Source of the DNA: CAYVTM01 sp964454645
Lineage (GTDB): Bacteria; Bacteroidota; Bacteroidia; Sphingobacteriales; Sphingobacteriaceae
Reading direction: 5' to 3'
Length of the DNA stretch: 64,000 bases
NCBI GenBank assembly: GCA_964454645.1
Contig: CAYVTM010000003.1
Location: forward strand, 124,001 to 188,000
How positions within the stretch are numbered: position 1 is the stretch's first letter; each line of letters starts with the position of its first letter. Shown here in pieces: positions 8,803 to 16,702 of this stretch. Both the position numbers and the translations under genes were made by a program. The notes beneath the pieces were generated by a model. The model saw only the letters and a program-made list of their open reading frames with translations. It did no database searches and was not told where the DNA came from.

Positions 8803-9193
8803 GGTTTTCGGACGAAGGAGTATCTTTATTCATCTTAAGGAATTCTATTTTATATTCGAAGATCGCGGCGATACTTCCCGAACGCAGCTTAGCAAGTTTG
8901 GTTTTTTCTCCGCTGAAATTTTCATCCAGCGTTTCATGAAATAAGAATAGCCATCGTTGAAAATGCGCTTTGCCTATGCGATCCATAAAAGCTGAATGCT
9001 TATCGAAGGGAGTGCCTCTGTAATCGTTATTATCAAAAATTATACCTCCCCAAAAGCGATACATAATCTCTAAATGTGCAGTCCAATCGATATGTTGAAA
9101 GATCCCGGATAGTAAATCATCCCTCTTAACTTTTTCGTAAAAACTGTTGACAAGTAGCACAATATCTTCTTTTGAATTTATATCTTTTTTCAT
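8792..9193 (-). CDS. Group III truncated haemoglobin
   Basis: A 133-residue 2-on-2 globin. The group III signature is visible: NSFYEKVKRDDLLSGIF at the N-terminus, MYRFWGGIIF, and the proximal-histidine helix KAHFQRWLFLF (His77, with Trp81 four residues on). Group III globins are common beside respiratory and nitrosative-stress genes; their ligand (O2, NO or peroxide) is not settled. It lies in reverse orientation between ccoI and ccoS, overlapping the ccoI 3' end tail to tail. The gene starts in the same intergenic region that holds the Fnr-like box at 9271, so it could be co-regulated divergently. I see no convincing minus-strand TAnnTTTG element there. Confidence 0.85.
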   Translation of the reverse strand: MKKDINSKEDIVLLVNSFYEKVKRDDLLSGIFQHIDWTAHLEIMYRFWGGIIFDNNDYRGTPFDKHSAFMDRIGKAHFQRWLFLFHETLDENFSGEKTKLAKLRSGSIAAIFEYKIEFLKMNKDTPSSENLNS

Positions 9194-9270
9194 AACTTAA
9201 GCTACCATTCATTGCAGCGGGACTACAATGATTGAAAGCTAAATTTCAAACTAAATATTCTGTTAATACA

Positions 9271-9313
9271 TGATTTTTATCATATTTTGAATAGTTAAGT
9301 GTATATACTTTTA
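9271..9313 (+). promoter_or_regulatory. Fnr-like box and ccoS-ccoNO promoter
   Basis: ATGAT-TTTT-ATCAT (core TGAT-N4-ATCA at 9271-9282) is a perfect palindrome. TACTTTTA (9306-9313) matches seven of eight -7 consensus positions. The centre-to-centre distance is 33 bp, identical to the ccoI promoter. The ccoS ATG follows 33 bp downstream of the -7 element. Class II activation by the neighbouring Crp/Fnr protein is the simplest reading (inference). Confidence 0.5.
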
Positions 9314-9345
9314 CGATGATTTTACAAATTTAAGCGTCGGTTGAA

Positions 9346-9504
9346 ATGAGTGCATTATATATTTTGATAGGTATAAGTTTATTGGTTGCAACAGGATTTC
9401 TTTTATTATTCCTGTGGTCGGTAAAAGACAGCCAGTACGAGGATGACTATACCCCATCGGTACGTATTCTTTTTGATGAAGAAAAAACTCAGGATAAAAA
9501 CTAA
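9346..9504 (+). CDS. ccoS: Cbb3-type oxidase assembly protein CcoS
   Basis: A 52-residue protein. It has one N-terminal membrane helix (LYILIGISLLVATGFLLLFLW), then the conserved CcoS/FixS pattern W-x-V-K-x-x-Q-Y-E-D-x-x-T-P-x-x-R-I-L-F-D. CcoS is needed for cofactor insertion into cbb3 oxidase. The ATG at 9346 is the first after the predicted promoter. It ends 20 bp before ccoNO and is clearly in the same unit. In many genomes it directly follows ccoI; here the globin gene and a second promoter separate the two. Confidence 0.88.
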   Translation: MSALYILIGISLLVATGFLLLFLWSVKDSQYEDDYTPSVRILFDEEKTQDKN

Positions 9505-9524
9505 TTTAAATAAAGCTATACGTT

Positions 9525-11651
9525 ATGCAAATTGAAAAGTTCTATTACGATAACAGGATCGTTAGAAATTTCGCCTATGCCACAATATTCTGGGGCTTGA
9601 TAGGTATGACTGTAGGCTTGCTGGCAGCCTTACAGCTTGTAGTTCCATTTTTTAATTTCGATTTGGCCTACACTACTTTCGGCCGGATAAGGCCCTTACA
9701 CACCAATGCCGTAATTTTTGCATTTGTGGGGAATGGGATCTTCGCCGGAGTGTATTATTCACTTCAACGCTTGTGTAAAACGCGAATGTATAGTGATCTG
9801 CTGAGTAAGATTAATTTCTGGGGCTGGCAGTTAATTATTTTAGCTGCGGCAGTTACTTTGCCGCTGGGACTGACTTCGTCGAAAGAATACGCCGAACTGG
9901 AATGGCCGATAGACATAGCCATAACAATTATCTGGGTCGTCTTCGGATGGAATATGTTTGCAACGATCTTAAAGCGCAGAGAACGTCATTTGTATGTTGC
10001 TATATGGTTTTACATCGCAACCTTTGTAACGGTAGCGGTATTGCACCTCGTCAATTCATTCGCACTTCCGGTATCTTTCTTTAAAAGTTATTCTTGGTAT
10101 GCGGGGGTACAGGATGCATTGGTACAATGGTGGTATGGCCACAATGCTGTTGCTTTCTTCTTAACAACACCTTATTTAGGTTTAATGTATTACTTTGTTC
10201 CCAAAGCAGCTAATCGTCCGGTGTATTCATACCGGCTATCGATTATCCATTTCTGGGCATTGATATTTATTTATATCTGGGCAGGCCCGCATCACTTATT
10301 ATATACTGCATTACCCGATTGGGCTCAGTCTTTAGGAGTTGTATTCTCGGTAATGCTGATTGCTCCGTCATGGGGTGGTATGATTAACGGTTTACTAACC
10401 CTGCGCGGCGCATGGGATAAGGTGCGTGAAGACGTGGTACTGAAATTTTTCGTTGTTGCCATTACTGCGTATGGTATGGCAACTTTCGAAGGCCCTATGT
10501 TATCGCTGAAAAATGTAAATGCTATCGGACACTTTACCGACTGGATTGTTGCTCACGTACATGTTGGAGCTTTGGGATGGAACGGGTTCCTTACATTCGG
10601 TATGTTGTACTGGTTATTCCCCCGTTTGTTCGGAAAAAAATTGTACTCCCAAAAAATGGCGAACTTCCATTTCTGGATCGGTACTTTGGGAATTTTATTC
10701 TATGCAATCCCTTTATACTGGGCGGGCATTACCCAAAGCCTGATGTGGAAAGAGTTTACTGCGGATGGCTTCTTAAAATATCCAAACTTCCTTGAAACCG
10801 TCACCCGTATTCTTCCGATGTATGCATTGCGTGCATTAGGTGGTTTAATGTATCTGACGGGCGTAATCGTAATGACCGTGAACTTATGGAAAACAGCAGC
10901 CTCCGGAAAATTAATTGCTAACGAAGAAGCTGAAGCTGCACCATTGACTAAAGTAGTTGAAGTAGAAAAAGGAGAACACTGGCATCGTTGGATCGAACGT
11001 CGTCCGGTACAGCTGATGATCGGAAGCCTGATCGTTATTTTGATCGGAGGTATTGTAGAAATGGTACCCACTTTCCTGGTGAAAAGTAATGTCCCTACCA
11101 TTGCAAGTGTAAAACCTTATACTCCGTTAGAATTACACGGACGTGATATCTATATCCGAGAAGGATGTAATACCTGCCACTCGCAAATGATCCGTCCGTT
11201 CCGTTCCGAAACAGAACGTTATGGAGAATATTCTAAAGCGGGGGAGTTTGTGTACGACCATCCTTTCCTATGGGGATCGAAACGTACCGGTCCCGATTTG
11301 CATCGTATCGGTGGTAAGTACCCGGATTCCTGGCATTACCATCACATGGACGATCCTGAATCAATGTCCCCGGGATCGATCATGCCCAGGTATTCCTGGT
11401 TGCTTGAAGATGGTTTGGATATCAGCACGACGGCTGCAAAAATCCGTGCAATGCAAACCCTCGGAGTTCCTTATCCCGAAGGATATGATCAGCAAGCAAA
11501 CGATGACCTGAAAAAACAATCCGAAGAAATTACCAAACGATTGGCCGAGGCCGGAATAAAAACCGTTAACGATAAAGAAATCATTGCATTGATTGCTTAT
11601 CTGCAACGGTTGGGTACAGATATTAAAGCACAAGCTACAGTTAATAATTAG
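9525..11651 (+). CDS. ccoN: Fused cbb3 cytochrome c oxidase subunits I and II (CcoN-CcoO)
   Basis: A 708-residue fusion. Residues 1 to about 480 are the CcoN haem-copper core, with many membrane helices and motifs such as WWYGHNAVAFFLTTPYLG, GPHHLLYTALPDW and DWIVAHVHVGALGWNGF. A basic linker and one more membrane helix (RPVQLMIGSLIVILIGGIVEM) lead to a CcoO domain with a single haem c site, C548-N-T-C551-H552, and the CcoO sequences SQMIRPFRSETERYG and GPDLHRIGGKYPD. The enzyme reduces O2 to water with high affinity and pumps protons. Separate genes are usual in Proteobacteria; the fusion is a known Bacteroidota arrangement. The frame is intact throughout. Confidence 0.95.
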   Translation: MQIEKFYYDNRIVRNFAYATIFWGLIGMTVGLLAALQLVVPFFNFDLAYTTFGRIRPLHTNAVIFAFVGNGIFAGVYYSLQRLCKTRMYSDLLSKINFWGWQLIILAAAVTLPLGLTSSKEYAELEWPIDIAITIIWVVFGWNMFATILKRRERHLYVAIWFYIATFVTVAVLHLVNSFALPVSFFKSYSWYAGVQDALVQWWYGHNAVAFFLTTPYLGLMYYFVPKAANRPVYSYRLSIIHFWALIFIYIWAGPHHLLYTALPDWAQSLGVVFSVMLIAPSWGGMINGLLTLRGAWDKVREDVVLKFFVVAITAYGMATFEGPMLSLKNVNAIGHFTDWIVAHVHVGALGWNGFLTFGMLYWLFPRLFGKKLYSQKMANFHFWIGTLGILFYAIPLYWAGITQSLMWKEFTADGFLKYPNFLETVTRILPMYALRALGGLMYLTGVIVMTVNLWKTAASGKLIANEEAEAAPLTKVVEVEKGEHWHRWIERRPVQLMIGSLIVILIGGIVEMVPTFLVKSNVPTIASVKPYTPLELHGRDIYIREGCNTCHSQMIRPFRSETERYGEYSKAGEFVYDHPFLWGSKRTGPDLHRIGGKYPDSWHYHHMDDPESMSPGSIMPRYSWLLEDGLDISTTAAKIRAMQTLGVPYPEGYDQQANDDLKKQSEEITKRLAEAGIKTVNDKEIIALIAYLQRLGTDIKAQATVNN

Positions 11652-11663
11652 GTTTTAAAACGT

Positions 11664-11692
11664 AAGCAGTATGCCGGTAAGGCATACTGCTT
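11664..11692 (+). other. Intercistronic 12-bp perfect hairpin between ccoNO and ccoQ
   Basis: AAGCAGTATGCC and GGCATACTGCTT form a 12-bp perfect stem around a 5-nt loop. No T-run follows immediately, so it is not a standard terminator. It could protect the 3' end of the ccoNO message or tune downstream expression. Confidence 0.55.
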
Positions 11693-11711
11693 TAATTAAA
11701 AAAAGATTCAT

Positions 11712-11888
11712 ATGAAATTTATTAATTATTTAAAATCGATTGGCGGTGTTGAAATCTATCCGATGATATCGCTGATGGTCTTTTTAATTTTCTTCGTGAT
11801 ACTGATCGTATATGTAGCAGGAAGTAAAAAAGAGTATATAGCTGAAATGAGTAAGCTCCCTTTAGATGATAATAATGAAAAAAATTGA
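11712..11888 (+). CDS. ccoQ: Small cbb3 subunit CcoQ-like membrane protein
   Basis: A 58-residue protein with one membrane helix (IYPMISLMVFLIFFVILIVYVAG) and a short charged C-terminus ending LDDNNEKN. Size, topology and position between ccoNO and ccoP identify it as CcoQ, which stabilises the oxidase. Sequence conservation in this family is low, so the call rests mainly on context. It ends 4 bp before the ccoP ATG. Confidence 0.75.
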   Translation: MKFINYLKSIGGVEIYPMISLMVFLIFFVILIVYVAGSKKEYIAEMSKLPLDDNNEKN

Positions 11889-11892
11889 GTAG

Positions 11893-13029
11893 ATGATTAT
11901 GGAAACCAAACATCATACAAAAAGCATGCTTAAAAGACCGATCATTTTTTGCATCGCAATACTTAGCTCGGGCGTTAGCTATGCACAGGAAACTGTTGCA
12001 ACAACAAGCGCATCACAAACCTCCAATTGGTCGAACCCCTTATTTTGGTTAATGGTGTTTGCTGTTGTTGCTTTATTAGCGGTGATTATAGCGATGGGCT
12101 CCTTATTGATCGGGCTTGTTGAAACGAAAACAAAATCTTCCGCGGTCAAAAAAACTGCCGGGTTATTGGTTGCAGGTTTTTTCTTGGCAGGTACACAAAG
12201 CGCTTCGGCGCAAGCTGCAGGCTTTACGGCAGGTTTAAGCAATACGACCTTTAACCTCTTGTTAGCAATCGTAGTTATCGAAGTGCTGGTCATTTTGTAT
12301 ATGTACTATATCATGCGCAGAATGATTATGGCTTTGGGATTTGAAAAAGAACGCAAATCGAAATGGTCATGGCCATCCATCCGTCAACGCCTTACCGGTT
12401 CTGTACCTGTAGAAAAGGAAACGGATATTGCTACCGACCATAATTACGATGGTATTATAGAGTTGGATAACAACCTTCCTCCCTGGTGGAAATATTTGTT
12501 TTATGTCACCATTATTTTTGCCTTCGGATATATGTACTACTATCATTTCGGCAGCGGCAAATTACAGATCGCCGAATACGAAGAGTCGGTTAAGGTAGCG
12601 GAGCAAAAGCAAAAACAAAATTTACAACAATCAACCAATGCGGTCGATGAAACAAATGTTACCTATTTAGCCGACGAAGCAAGCATCGGAAAAGGGAAAA
12701 CAGCTTATGCCACAAAATGTGCGGTATGCCATGGCCAGGCAGGAGAAGGGGGTGTAGGTCCTAATCTAGCTGATGCGTATTGGATCCATGGCGGATCGAT
12801 ACAGGATATTTTTAAAACAATTAAATATGGTGTGCCTGAGAAGGGAATGGTTCCCTGGCAAGCGCAGATGCCTCCTGCAGAAATGCAGATGGTAGCCAGC
12901 TATATTAAATCTTTGGCAGGAACAGATCCGGCAAATGCTAAAGAACCTCAGGGCGAACTTTATAAAGAGGAAATTGTTCCTGCCGGTGACAGCACGCAGG
13001 TGCAGTCGGATAATACGGCATCACAATAA
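11893..13029 (+). CDS. ccoP: Cbb3 oxidase subunit III CcoP, single-haem form
   Basis: A 378-residue membrane cytochrome. An N-terminal hydrophobic segment (ending SYAQE, possibly a signal peptide) and several further helices precede the FixP N-terminal motif DHNYDGIIELDNNLPPWW and a membrane helix. One cytochrome c domain follows, with C276-A-V-C279-H280 and a probable Met ligand in PEKGMVPW. Proteobacterial CcoP carries two CxxCH motifs; I find only one here, a form reported in Bacteroidota. It passes electrons to CcoO/CcoN. The extended N-terminal part, with a second signal-like segment (FFLAGTQSASAQA), is unusual. It is tightly linked to ccoQ upstream and ccoG downstream. Confidence 0.9.
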   Translation: MIMETKHHTKSMLKRPIIFCIAILSSGVSYAQETVATTSASQTSNWSNPLFWLMVFAVVALLAVIIAMGSLLIGLVETKTKSSAVKKTAGLLVAGFFLAGTQSASAQAAGFTAGLSNTTFNLLLAIVVIEVLVILYMYYIMRRMIMALGFEKERKSKWSWPSIRQRLTGSVPVEKETDIATDHNYDGIIELDNNLPPWWKYLFYVTIIFAFGYMYYYHFGSGKLQIAEYEESVKVAEQKQKQNLQQSTNAVDETNVTYLADEASIGKGKTAYATKCAVCHGQAGEGGVGPNLADAYWIHGGSIQDIFKTIKYGVPEKGMVPWQAQMPPAEMQMVASYIKSLAGTDPANAKEPQGELYKEEIVPAGDSTQVQSDNTASQ

Positions 13030-13058
13030 ATGGGTGTGCTGCCGTTAAAATAAACAGG

Positions 13059-14477
13059 ATGGCAAATGCAGAAGATATATATTCGGAATTAGATCAATCG
13101 TTTCGCGATAGTGTTTCTACAGTTGATAAAGAAGGGAAACGTGTATGGGTATATCCTCAGAAACCTAAAGGTAAATTACACATCTATCGGGTTCTTGTTG
13201 CGGCTGTTTGCCTGGTACTGCTTTTCGGAATGCCCTTCATCAGGCTGAACGGCGAACCGTTGCTTTTACTCAATGTGCTTGAGCGTAAGTTTGTCTTCTT
13301 CGGGATGATCTTTGGCCCCCAGGATTTTTTCCTGCTCGGGCTTTCGATGCTGAGCTTTATGGTTTTCATCGTATTGTTTACCGTTGTTTACGGAAGGGTA
13401 TGGTGCGGGTGGACTTGTCCGCAAACCATTTTTATGGAAATGGTCTTCCGTAAAATAGAATATTTTATAGAAGGGGATGCGAATAAACAGCGTGCTTTGA
13501 AGAAAGCCCCCTGGTCATTCGATAAGATCTCTAAAAAAGCAATTAAGCATCTTGTATTCTTTTTGATCTCCTTTATCATCGCCAATACATTCCTGGCGTA
13601 TATCATCGGGGTTGAAGAGTTGTTTACGATCATCAGAGAACCCTTGCAATCGCATTGGGCGGGATTCTCATCCCTGCTTGCATTTACCGGAATGTTTTAT
13701 TGGGTATTCGCTTTTTTCAGGGAACAGGTATGTACGGTTGTCTGCCCCTATGGAAGATTACAGGGAGTATTGCTCGATAAAAATTCGATCGTTGTTGCAT
13801 ACGATTACATGCGTGGTGAGAAACGCGGCAAGCTGCATAAAAACGAAGAACGTACATTAGGCGATTGTATCGACTGTCATCAATGTGTGGCAGTTTGCCC
13901 TACGGGAATTGATATCCGTAACGGAACACAACTGGAATGTGTGAACTGTACGGCTTGTATCGATGCATGCGATCATATCATGGACAGGGTAGGCTTCCCG
14001 CGCGGATTGATACGTTTTGCATCCGAGAAAGGTATTGCGGATAAAGAGCGTTTGAGAATTACGCCACGTATCGTTGCCTATACGGTGATACTATTTGCGC
14101 TTTTGGGAGTATTAAGTTTTGCATTGATAAGCCGGACCGATACCGCGACAACAGTATTGCGTACACCGGGGATGATGTACCAGGAACAACCCGACGGACG
14201 CATCAGTAATTTATATAATTATAAAATCATCAATAATACACATAAGGAGTTTGATCTGATGTTTAAGGTAGAGTCGATGGAAAATGTAGAAATAAAGCTG
14301 ATCGGGATCGACGGGAATATCAAACTGAAATCGGAAGATGCCCTGCAAGGCAGTATGTTTATTATGATTAATGCCGATGATTTGAAAGAGCGTAAGACAA
14401 GGCTGGAGATCGGCTTGTACGCCGGCGAAAAGAAGCTGGAAGAAATTGAAACAATTTTTATGGGTCCTGTTAATTAG
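13059..14477 (+). CDS. ccoG: Cbb3 oxidase maturation polyferredoxin CcoG
   Basis: A 472-residue membrane-bound [4Fe-4S] protein (FixG/RdxA family). Membrane helices near residues 40-110 and 160-230 bracket CGWTCPQT and CTVVCPYGR. Two ferredoxin clusters follow: C270-x2-C273-x2-C276-x3-C280 and C294-x2-C297-x2-C300-x3-C304. A last membrane helix (PRIVAYTVILFALLGVLSFAL) anchors an immunoglobulin-like C-terminal domain. In the family CcoG acts as a copper(II) reductase that supplies Cu(I) for cbb3 assembly. It starts 29 bp after ccoP. Confidence 0.94.
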   Translation: MANAEDIYSELDQSFRDSVSTVDKEGKRVWVYPQKPKGKLHIYRVLVAAVCLVLLFGMPFIRLNGEPLLLLNVLERKFVFFGMIFGPQDFFLLGLSMLSFMVFIVLFTVVYGRVWCGWTCPQTIFMEMVFRKIEYFIEGDANKQRALKKAPWSFDKISKKAIKHLVFFLISFIIANTFLAYIIGVEELFTIIREPLQSHWAGFSSLLAFTGMFYWVFAFFREQVCTVVCPYGRLQGVLLDKNSIVVAYDYMRGEKRGKLHKNEERTLGDCIDCHQCVAVCPTGIDIRNGTQLECVNCTACIDACDHIMDRVGFPRGLIRFASEKGIADKERLRITPRIVAYTVILFALLGVLSFALISRTDTATTVLRTPGMMYQEQPDGRISNLYNYKIINNTHKEFDLMFKVESMENVEIKLIGIDGNIKLKSEDALQGSMFIMINADDLKERKTRLEIGLYAGEKKLEEIETIFMGPVN

Positions 14478-14562
14478 TGAAATGACCACGTAAATGCTTT
14501 ACTTCAAATGAAAAGGATTATTTGGTCATTCCATGTGACCCTAAACCAAAAACTATAAACAC
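14478..14562 (+). repeat. Leader of ccoH, copy 1 of an 89-nt duplicated leader
   Basis: The 89 nt ending in the ccoH ATG align without gaps to the 89 nt ending in the lpdA ATG (from about 16917). I count about 58 of 89 identities, and 32 of 39 over the last 39 nt, with most differences being transitions. The leader also holds AATGACCA, TGGTCATT and TGTGACC elements. Confidence 0.5.
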
Positions 14563-15009
14563 ATGAAAAAATTTAGCTGGGGGTATCGGATAGCTGCTTT
14601 GTACATTGCTTTTGTTATTATGATTGTAGTGATGGTTGTGTACAGCATGCGTCAAAAAGTAGATCTGGTTGCTGAGGATTATTATGCACAGGAATTGGCT
14701 TACCAGGGACGTATCGATAAGCTGAGCAATGCAAAAAACTTCGATATGAAAGTAAATGCCTTCGTGAAAGACAACCGGGTGCTGATACAATTTCCCGATA
14801 AGCTTGCCGGCCGGCTCATCCGCGGAACCATTACTTTATATAAACCTTCGGATGCGAATGCCGATCTGAAATTTGATTTCGAATTGACGGGTTCGCTTCA
14901 GTGGGCAATCGATCAGTCGAAAGTTCAATTCGGGAAATACAGAGTTCAGATAGACTGGTCGGATGAGGCATATTCGTATTATAATGAGATCGAAATTTTA
15001 GTTCCTTAA
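14563..15009 (+). CDS. ccoH: FixH/CcoH-family protein
   Basis: A 148-residue protein with one N-terminal membrane helix (IAALYIAFVIMIVVMVVYSM) and a periplasmic beta-rich domain. The family motif VDLVAEDYYAQELAYQ follows the helix, as in FixH. CcoH helps mature and stabilise cbb3 oxidase. It lies in the order ccoG-ccoH, 85 bp after ccoG, preceded by a leader shared with lpdA. The stop is 2 bp before the next ATG, so translation is probably coupled. Confidence 0.85.
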   Translation: MKKFSWGYRIAALYIAFVIMIVVMVVYSMRQKVDLVAEDYYAQELAYQGRIDKLSNAKNFDMKVNAFVKDNRVLIQFPDKLAGRLIRGTITLYKPSDANADLKFDFELTGSLQWAIDQSKVQFGKYRVQIDWSDEAYSYYNEIEILVP

Positions 15010-15011
15010 CG

Positions 15012-15716
15012 ATGTTTATTTTCGCAGCACTTTCTTTGGGTTTTTTAGGCAGCTTTCATTGCATCGGTATGTGCGGGCCGATAGCGATGGCATTGCCCTT
15101 AAAGCGAACGGGAACCGCGGCAAAAATATTCGGGGCCGTCCTCTATAATTTAGGGAGAGTATGTGTGTACGCCCTGATGGGATTGGTGTTGGGACTTATC
15201 GGCAAAGGGATCGCTTTGGGGGGCTATCAGCAAATTTTATCCATCCTTACCGGGGTTCTTATTATTCTCACCGTCTTGTTCCCGATGCTCATTCCTTCAT
15301 CCTTCCGGAAAATAAATCTTTTTAATTTATTAGGACCGAAGCTGAAATCGAAGTTTGCACAGTGGATGCAAAACCCGGGTTATGCTTCTTTGTTTATGAT
15401 CGGAGTGCTGAACGGTTTTTTACCTTGCGGGTTTGTGTATATGGCATTGGCAGGAGCTGTGTTAACAGGGAATGCCTTAACAGGAATCTTGTTTATGGTG
15501 TTTTTCGGGTTAGCAACCATTCCCGCGATGTTATCGGTTTCTCTGCTTAGCCATCTCGTTTCCCTTTCGTTACGGAATCGTATTCAAAAAACAATTCCCT
15601 ATATCGTATTTGTAGTAGGGCTTGTATTGATCCTGAGAGGAATGGGATTGGGGATTCCTTACTTAAGTCCGCAGATGGATACGCATGAAAATACCGAACA
15701 AATGCAGTGTCATTAA
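15012..15716 (+). CDS. TauE/SafE-like (UreH-type) membrane protein linked to ccoGH
   Basis: A 234-residue integral membrane protein with about six helices. The N-terminus has the motif LGSFHCIGMCGPIA, with Cys17 and Cys21 in C-x3-C next to His16; a second FLPCGFVYMALAGA segment lies mid-protein. It belongs to the sulfite-exporter-like family that commonly follows fixGH or ccoGH and has been linked to metal handling for cbb3 oxidase. Copper transport is plausible but inferred. The C-terminus is His/Glu-rich (DTHENTEQMQCH), a possible metal-binding tail. It is the last gene of the oxidase unit and ends just before a 34-bp palindrome. Confidence 0.8.
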   Translation: MFIFAALSLGFLGSFHCIGMCGPIAMALPLKRTGTAAKIFGAVLYNLGRVCVYALMGLVLGLIGKGIALGGYQQILSILTGVLIILTVLFPMLIPSSFRKINLFNLLGPKLKSKFAQWMQNPGYASLFMIGVLNGFLPCGFVYMALAGAVLTGNALTGILFMVFFGLATIPAMLSVSLLSHLVSLSLRNRIQKTIPYIVFVVGLVLILRGMGLGIPYLSPQMDTHENTEQMQCH

Positions 15717-15719
15717 TGC

Positions 15720-15753
15720 AACTCATGGCATGACTATAGTCATGCCATGAGTT
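15720..15753. repeat. 34-bp perfect palindrome
   Basis: AACTCATGGCATGAC, TATA, GTCATGCCATGAGTT: 15-bp arms around a self-complementary centre, so all 34 bp are palindromic. It lies 4 bp after the TauE-like stop and contains the last codons of the frameshifted DUF2335 gene on the other strand. There is no adjoining T-run on either side. It may act as a bidirectional transcription end, or be a protein site or mobile-element relic. Confidence 0.8.
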
Positions 15754-16245
15754 AGTTGCTGCTTACCGGGAATCTTTAGATTTTTATTCCGGTTGTTATT
15801 TTGTATCGGAGGCTTTATTATTATCCTGAATATTTTTATTTTTCTACCAACAAACAAGGATACAGCAATTAAAAGGGTGGCACCACTAAATATTGTCCCT
15901 GTAATATTTTGACCAAGTGTTACTAAATAACATGAATAACCCATACCGGCGAGCATTAATATAAATGCAAAAATTAATCCTAATGTATTAAGAAAACGAC
16001 TATGTTTTTCGTTTGAGTCAATTATATTGGTTCTTTTGTCAAAAGCAGTATGTCGAAAGTCTTGTTCTTTCTCAGCTCTTAACTTTAGCCAATATTATAT
16101 TGGGATCAATCTGATGAAGTTTCTGAATCTCCTCAGCATCCGGGAGCAGGTTGTCATCGAAAGATTCTGAACGTTCAACAAGTTGTTCCTGAGTGTTGCT
16201 TCCTCTAATAGCCTGTGCTTTGGTAACCTGATGATGCTTTGCCAT
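15723..16245 (-). pseudogene. Frameshifted DUF2335-like membrane protein
   Basis: Two overlapping minus-strand frames make one protein. The first runs from the ATG at 16245 to a stop at 16072 (57 residues, MAKHHQVTKAQ... ending near QIDPNIILAK). The second continues with LRAEKEQDFRHTAF, then two membrane helices (LNTLGLIFAFILMLAGMGYSCYL and GTIFSGATLLIAVSLFVG) and ends at 15723. The total, 523 nt, is one more than a multiple of three, so a single extra base near 16090 would explain the break; corrected length is about 173 residues. The pattern fits DUF2335 membrane proteins of unknown function. It may be a true pseudogene or an assembly error. Its ATG overlaps the stop of the preceding fragment (TAATG). 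Confidence 0.7.
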
Positions 16246-16632
16246 TACACAACTATATAACCCGAAGCAAATACCGGCACCTTCGGGGTGCTGGGAGTGA
16301 AATTACGTATCCCGATGCGTGCATGTTCGATTACGCAGTTATTACGGATTATGAGTGCCGATGTTGACTCGATGGTTATCCCGTTCCACATGGTATTGGG
16401 ACAATTATAGGCTGTAAAAACGGTCCCATTCTCCACGGTAAGTATAGCGCCTTCTTCAAGAAAAACATTGGCGTTCATTCCAAACTCAAAACGCATTCCC
16501 TGAATTACAAGGTACACATTTTTTTTAACCCTGAGTTCATTTTTAATATTAACCGTTTGACTGTTGTTAAAAGGATTGTTGTGGTCTGTCCAGGTTGCAG
16601 AGCCGGATAAGGGTGTTGTTGATTTTTTTCAT
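16245..16632 (-). pseudogene. Remnant of a beta-helix surface protein, frameshifted in a homopolymer
   Basis: The open frame (STTPLSGSATWTDHNNPF onwards) reads like the repetitive right-handed beta-helix part of large secreted Bacteroidota adhesins: EEGAILTVENGTVF, MWNGITIESTSALIIRNNCVIEHARIGIRNF. A good-looking start (AAACAA then ATG AAA AAA) lies at 16632 but in another frame; removing one A from the seven-A run joins them into 128 residues. No signal peptide remains and the C-terminal bulk is missing, so this looks like an internally deleted relic. An 11-bp inverted repeat sits just upstream at 16679. Confidence 0.6.
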
Positions 16633-16678
16633 TTGTTTAGTTTTTAGTAAGAAAATAATATGTATAATATTGGGTATG

Positions 16679-16702
16679 TATTTTTACATAAATGTAAAAA
16701 TA
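16679..16702. repeat. Inverted repeat upstream of the surface-protein relic
   Basis: TATTTTTACAT, AA, ATGTAAAAATA: 11-bp perfect arms. It lies 47 bp upstream of the relic's start on the minus strand, in AT-rich DNA, and may be an operator or just low-complexity sequence. Confidence 0.45.

Noticed and set aside
10700..11101. 133-codon minus-strand frame inside ccoNO
   Set aside because: Antisense shadow within a highly conserved oxidase gene; no start context or recognisable motif.
16245..16517. Complete small protein of 90 residues
   Set aside because: The frame continues upstream of its first ATG with matching beta-helix sequence, so it is part of a longer broken gene.
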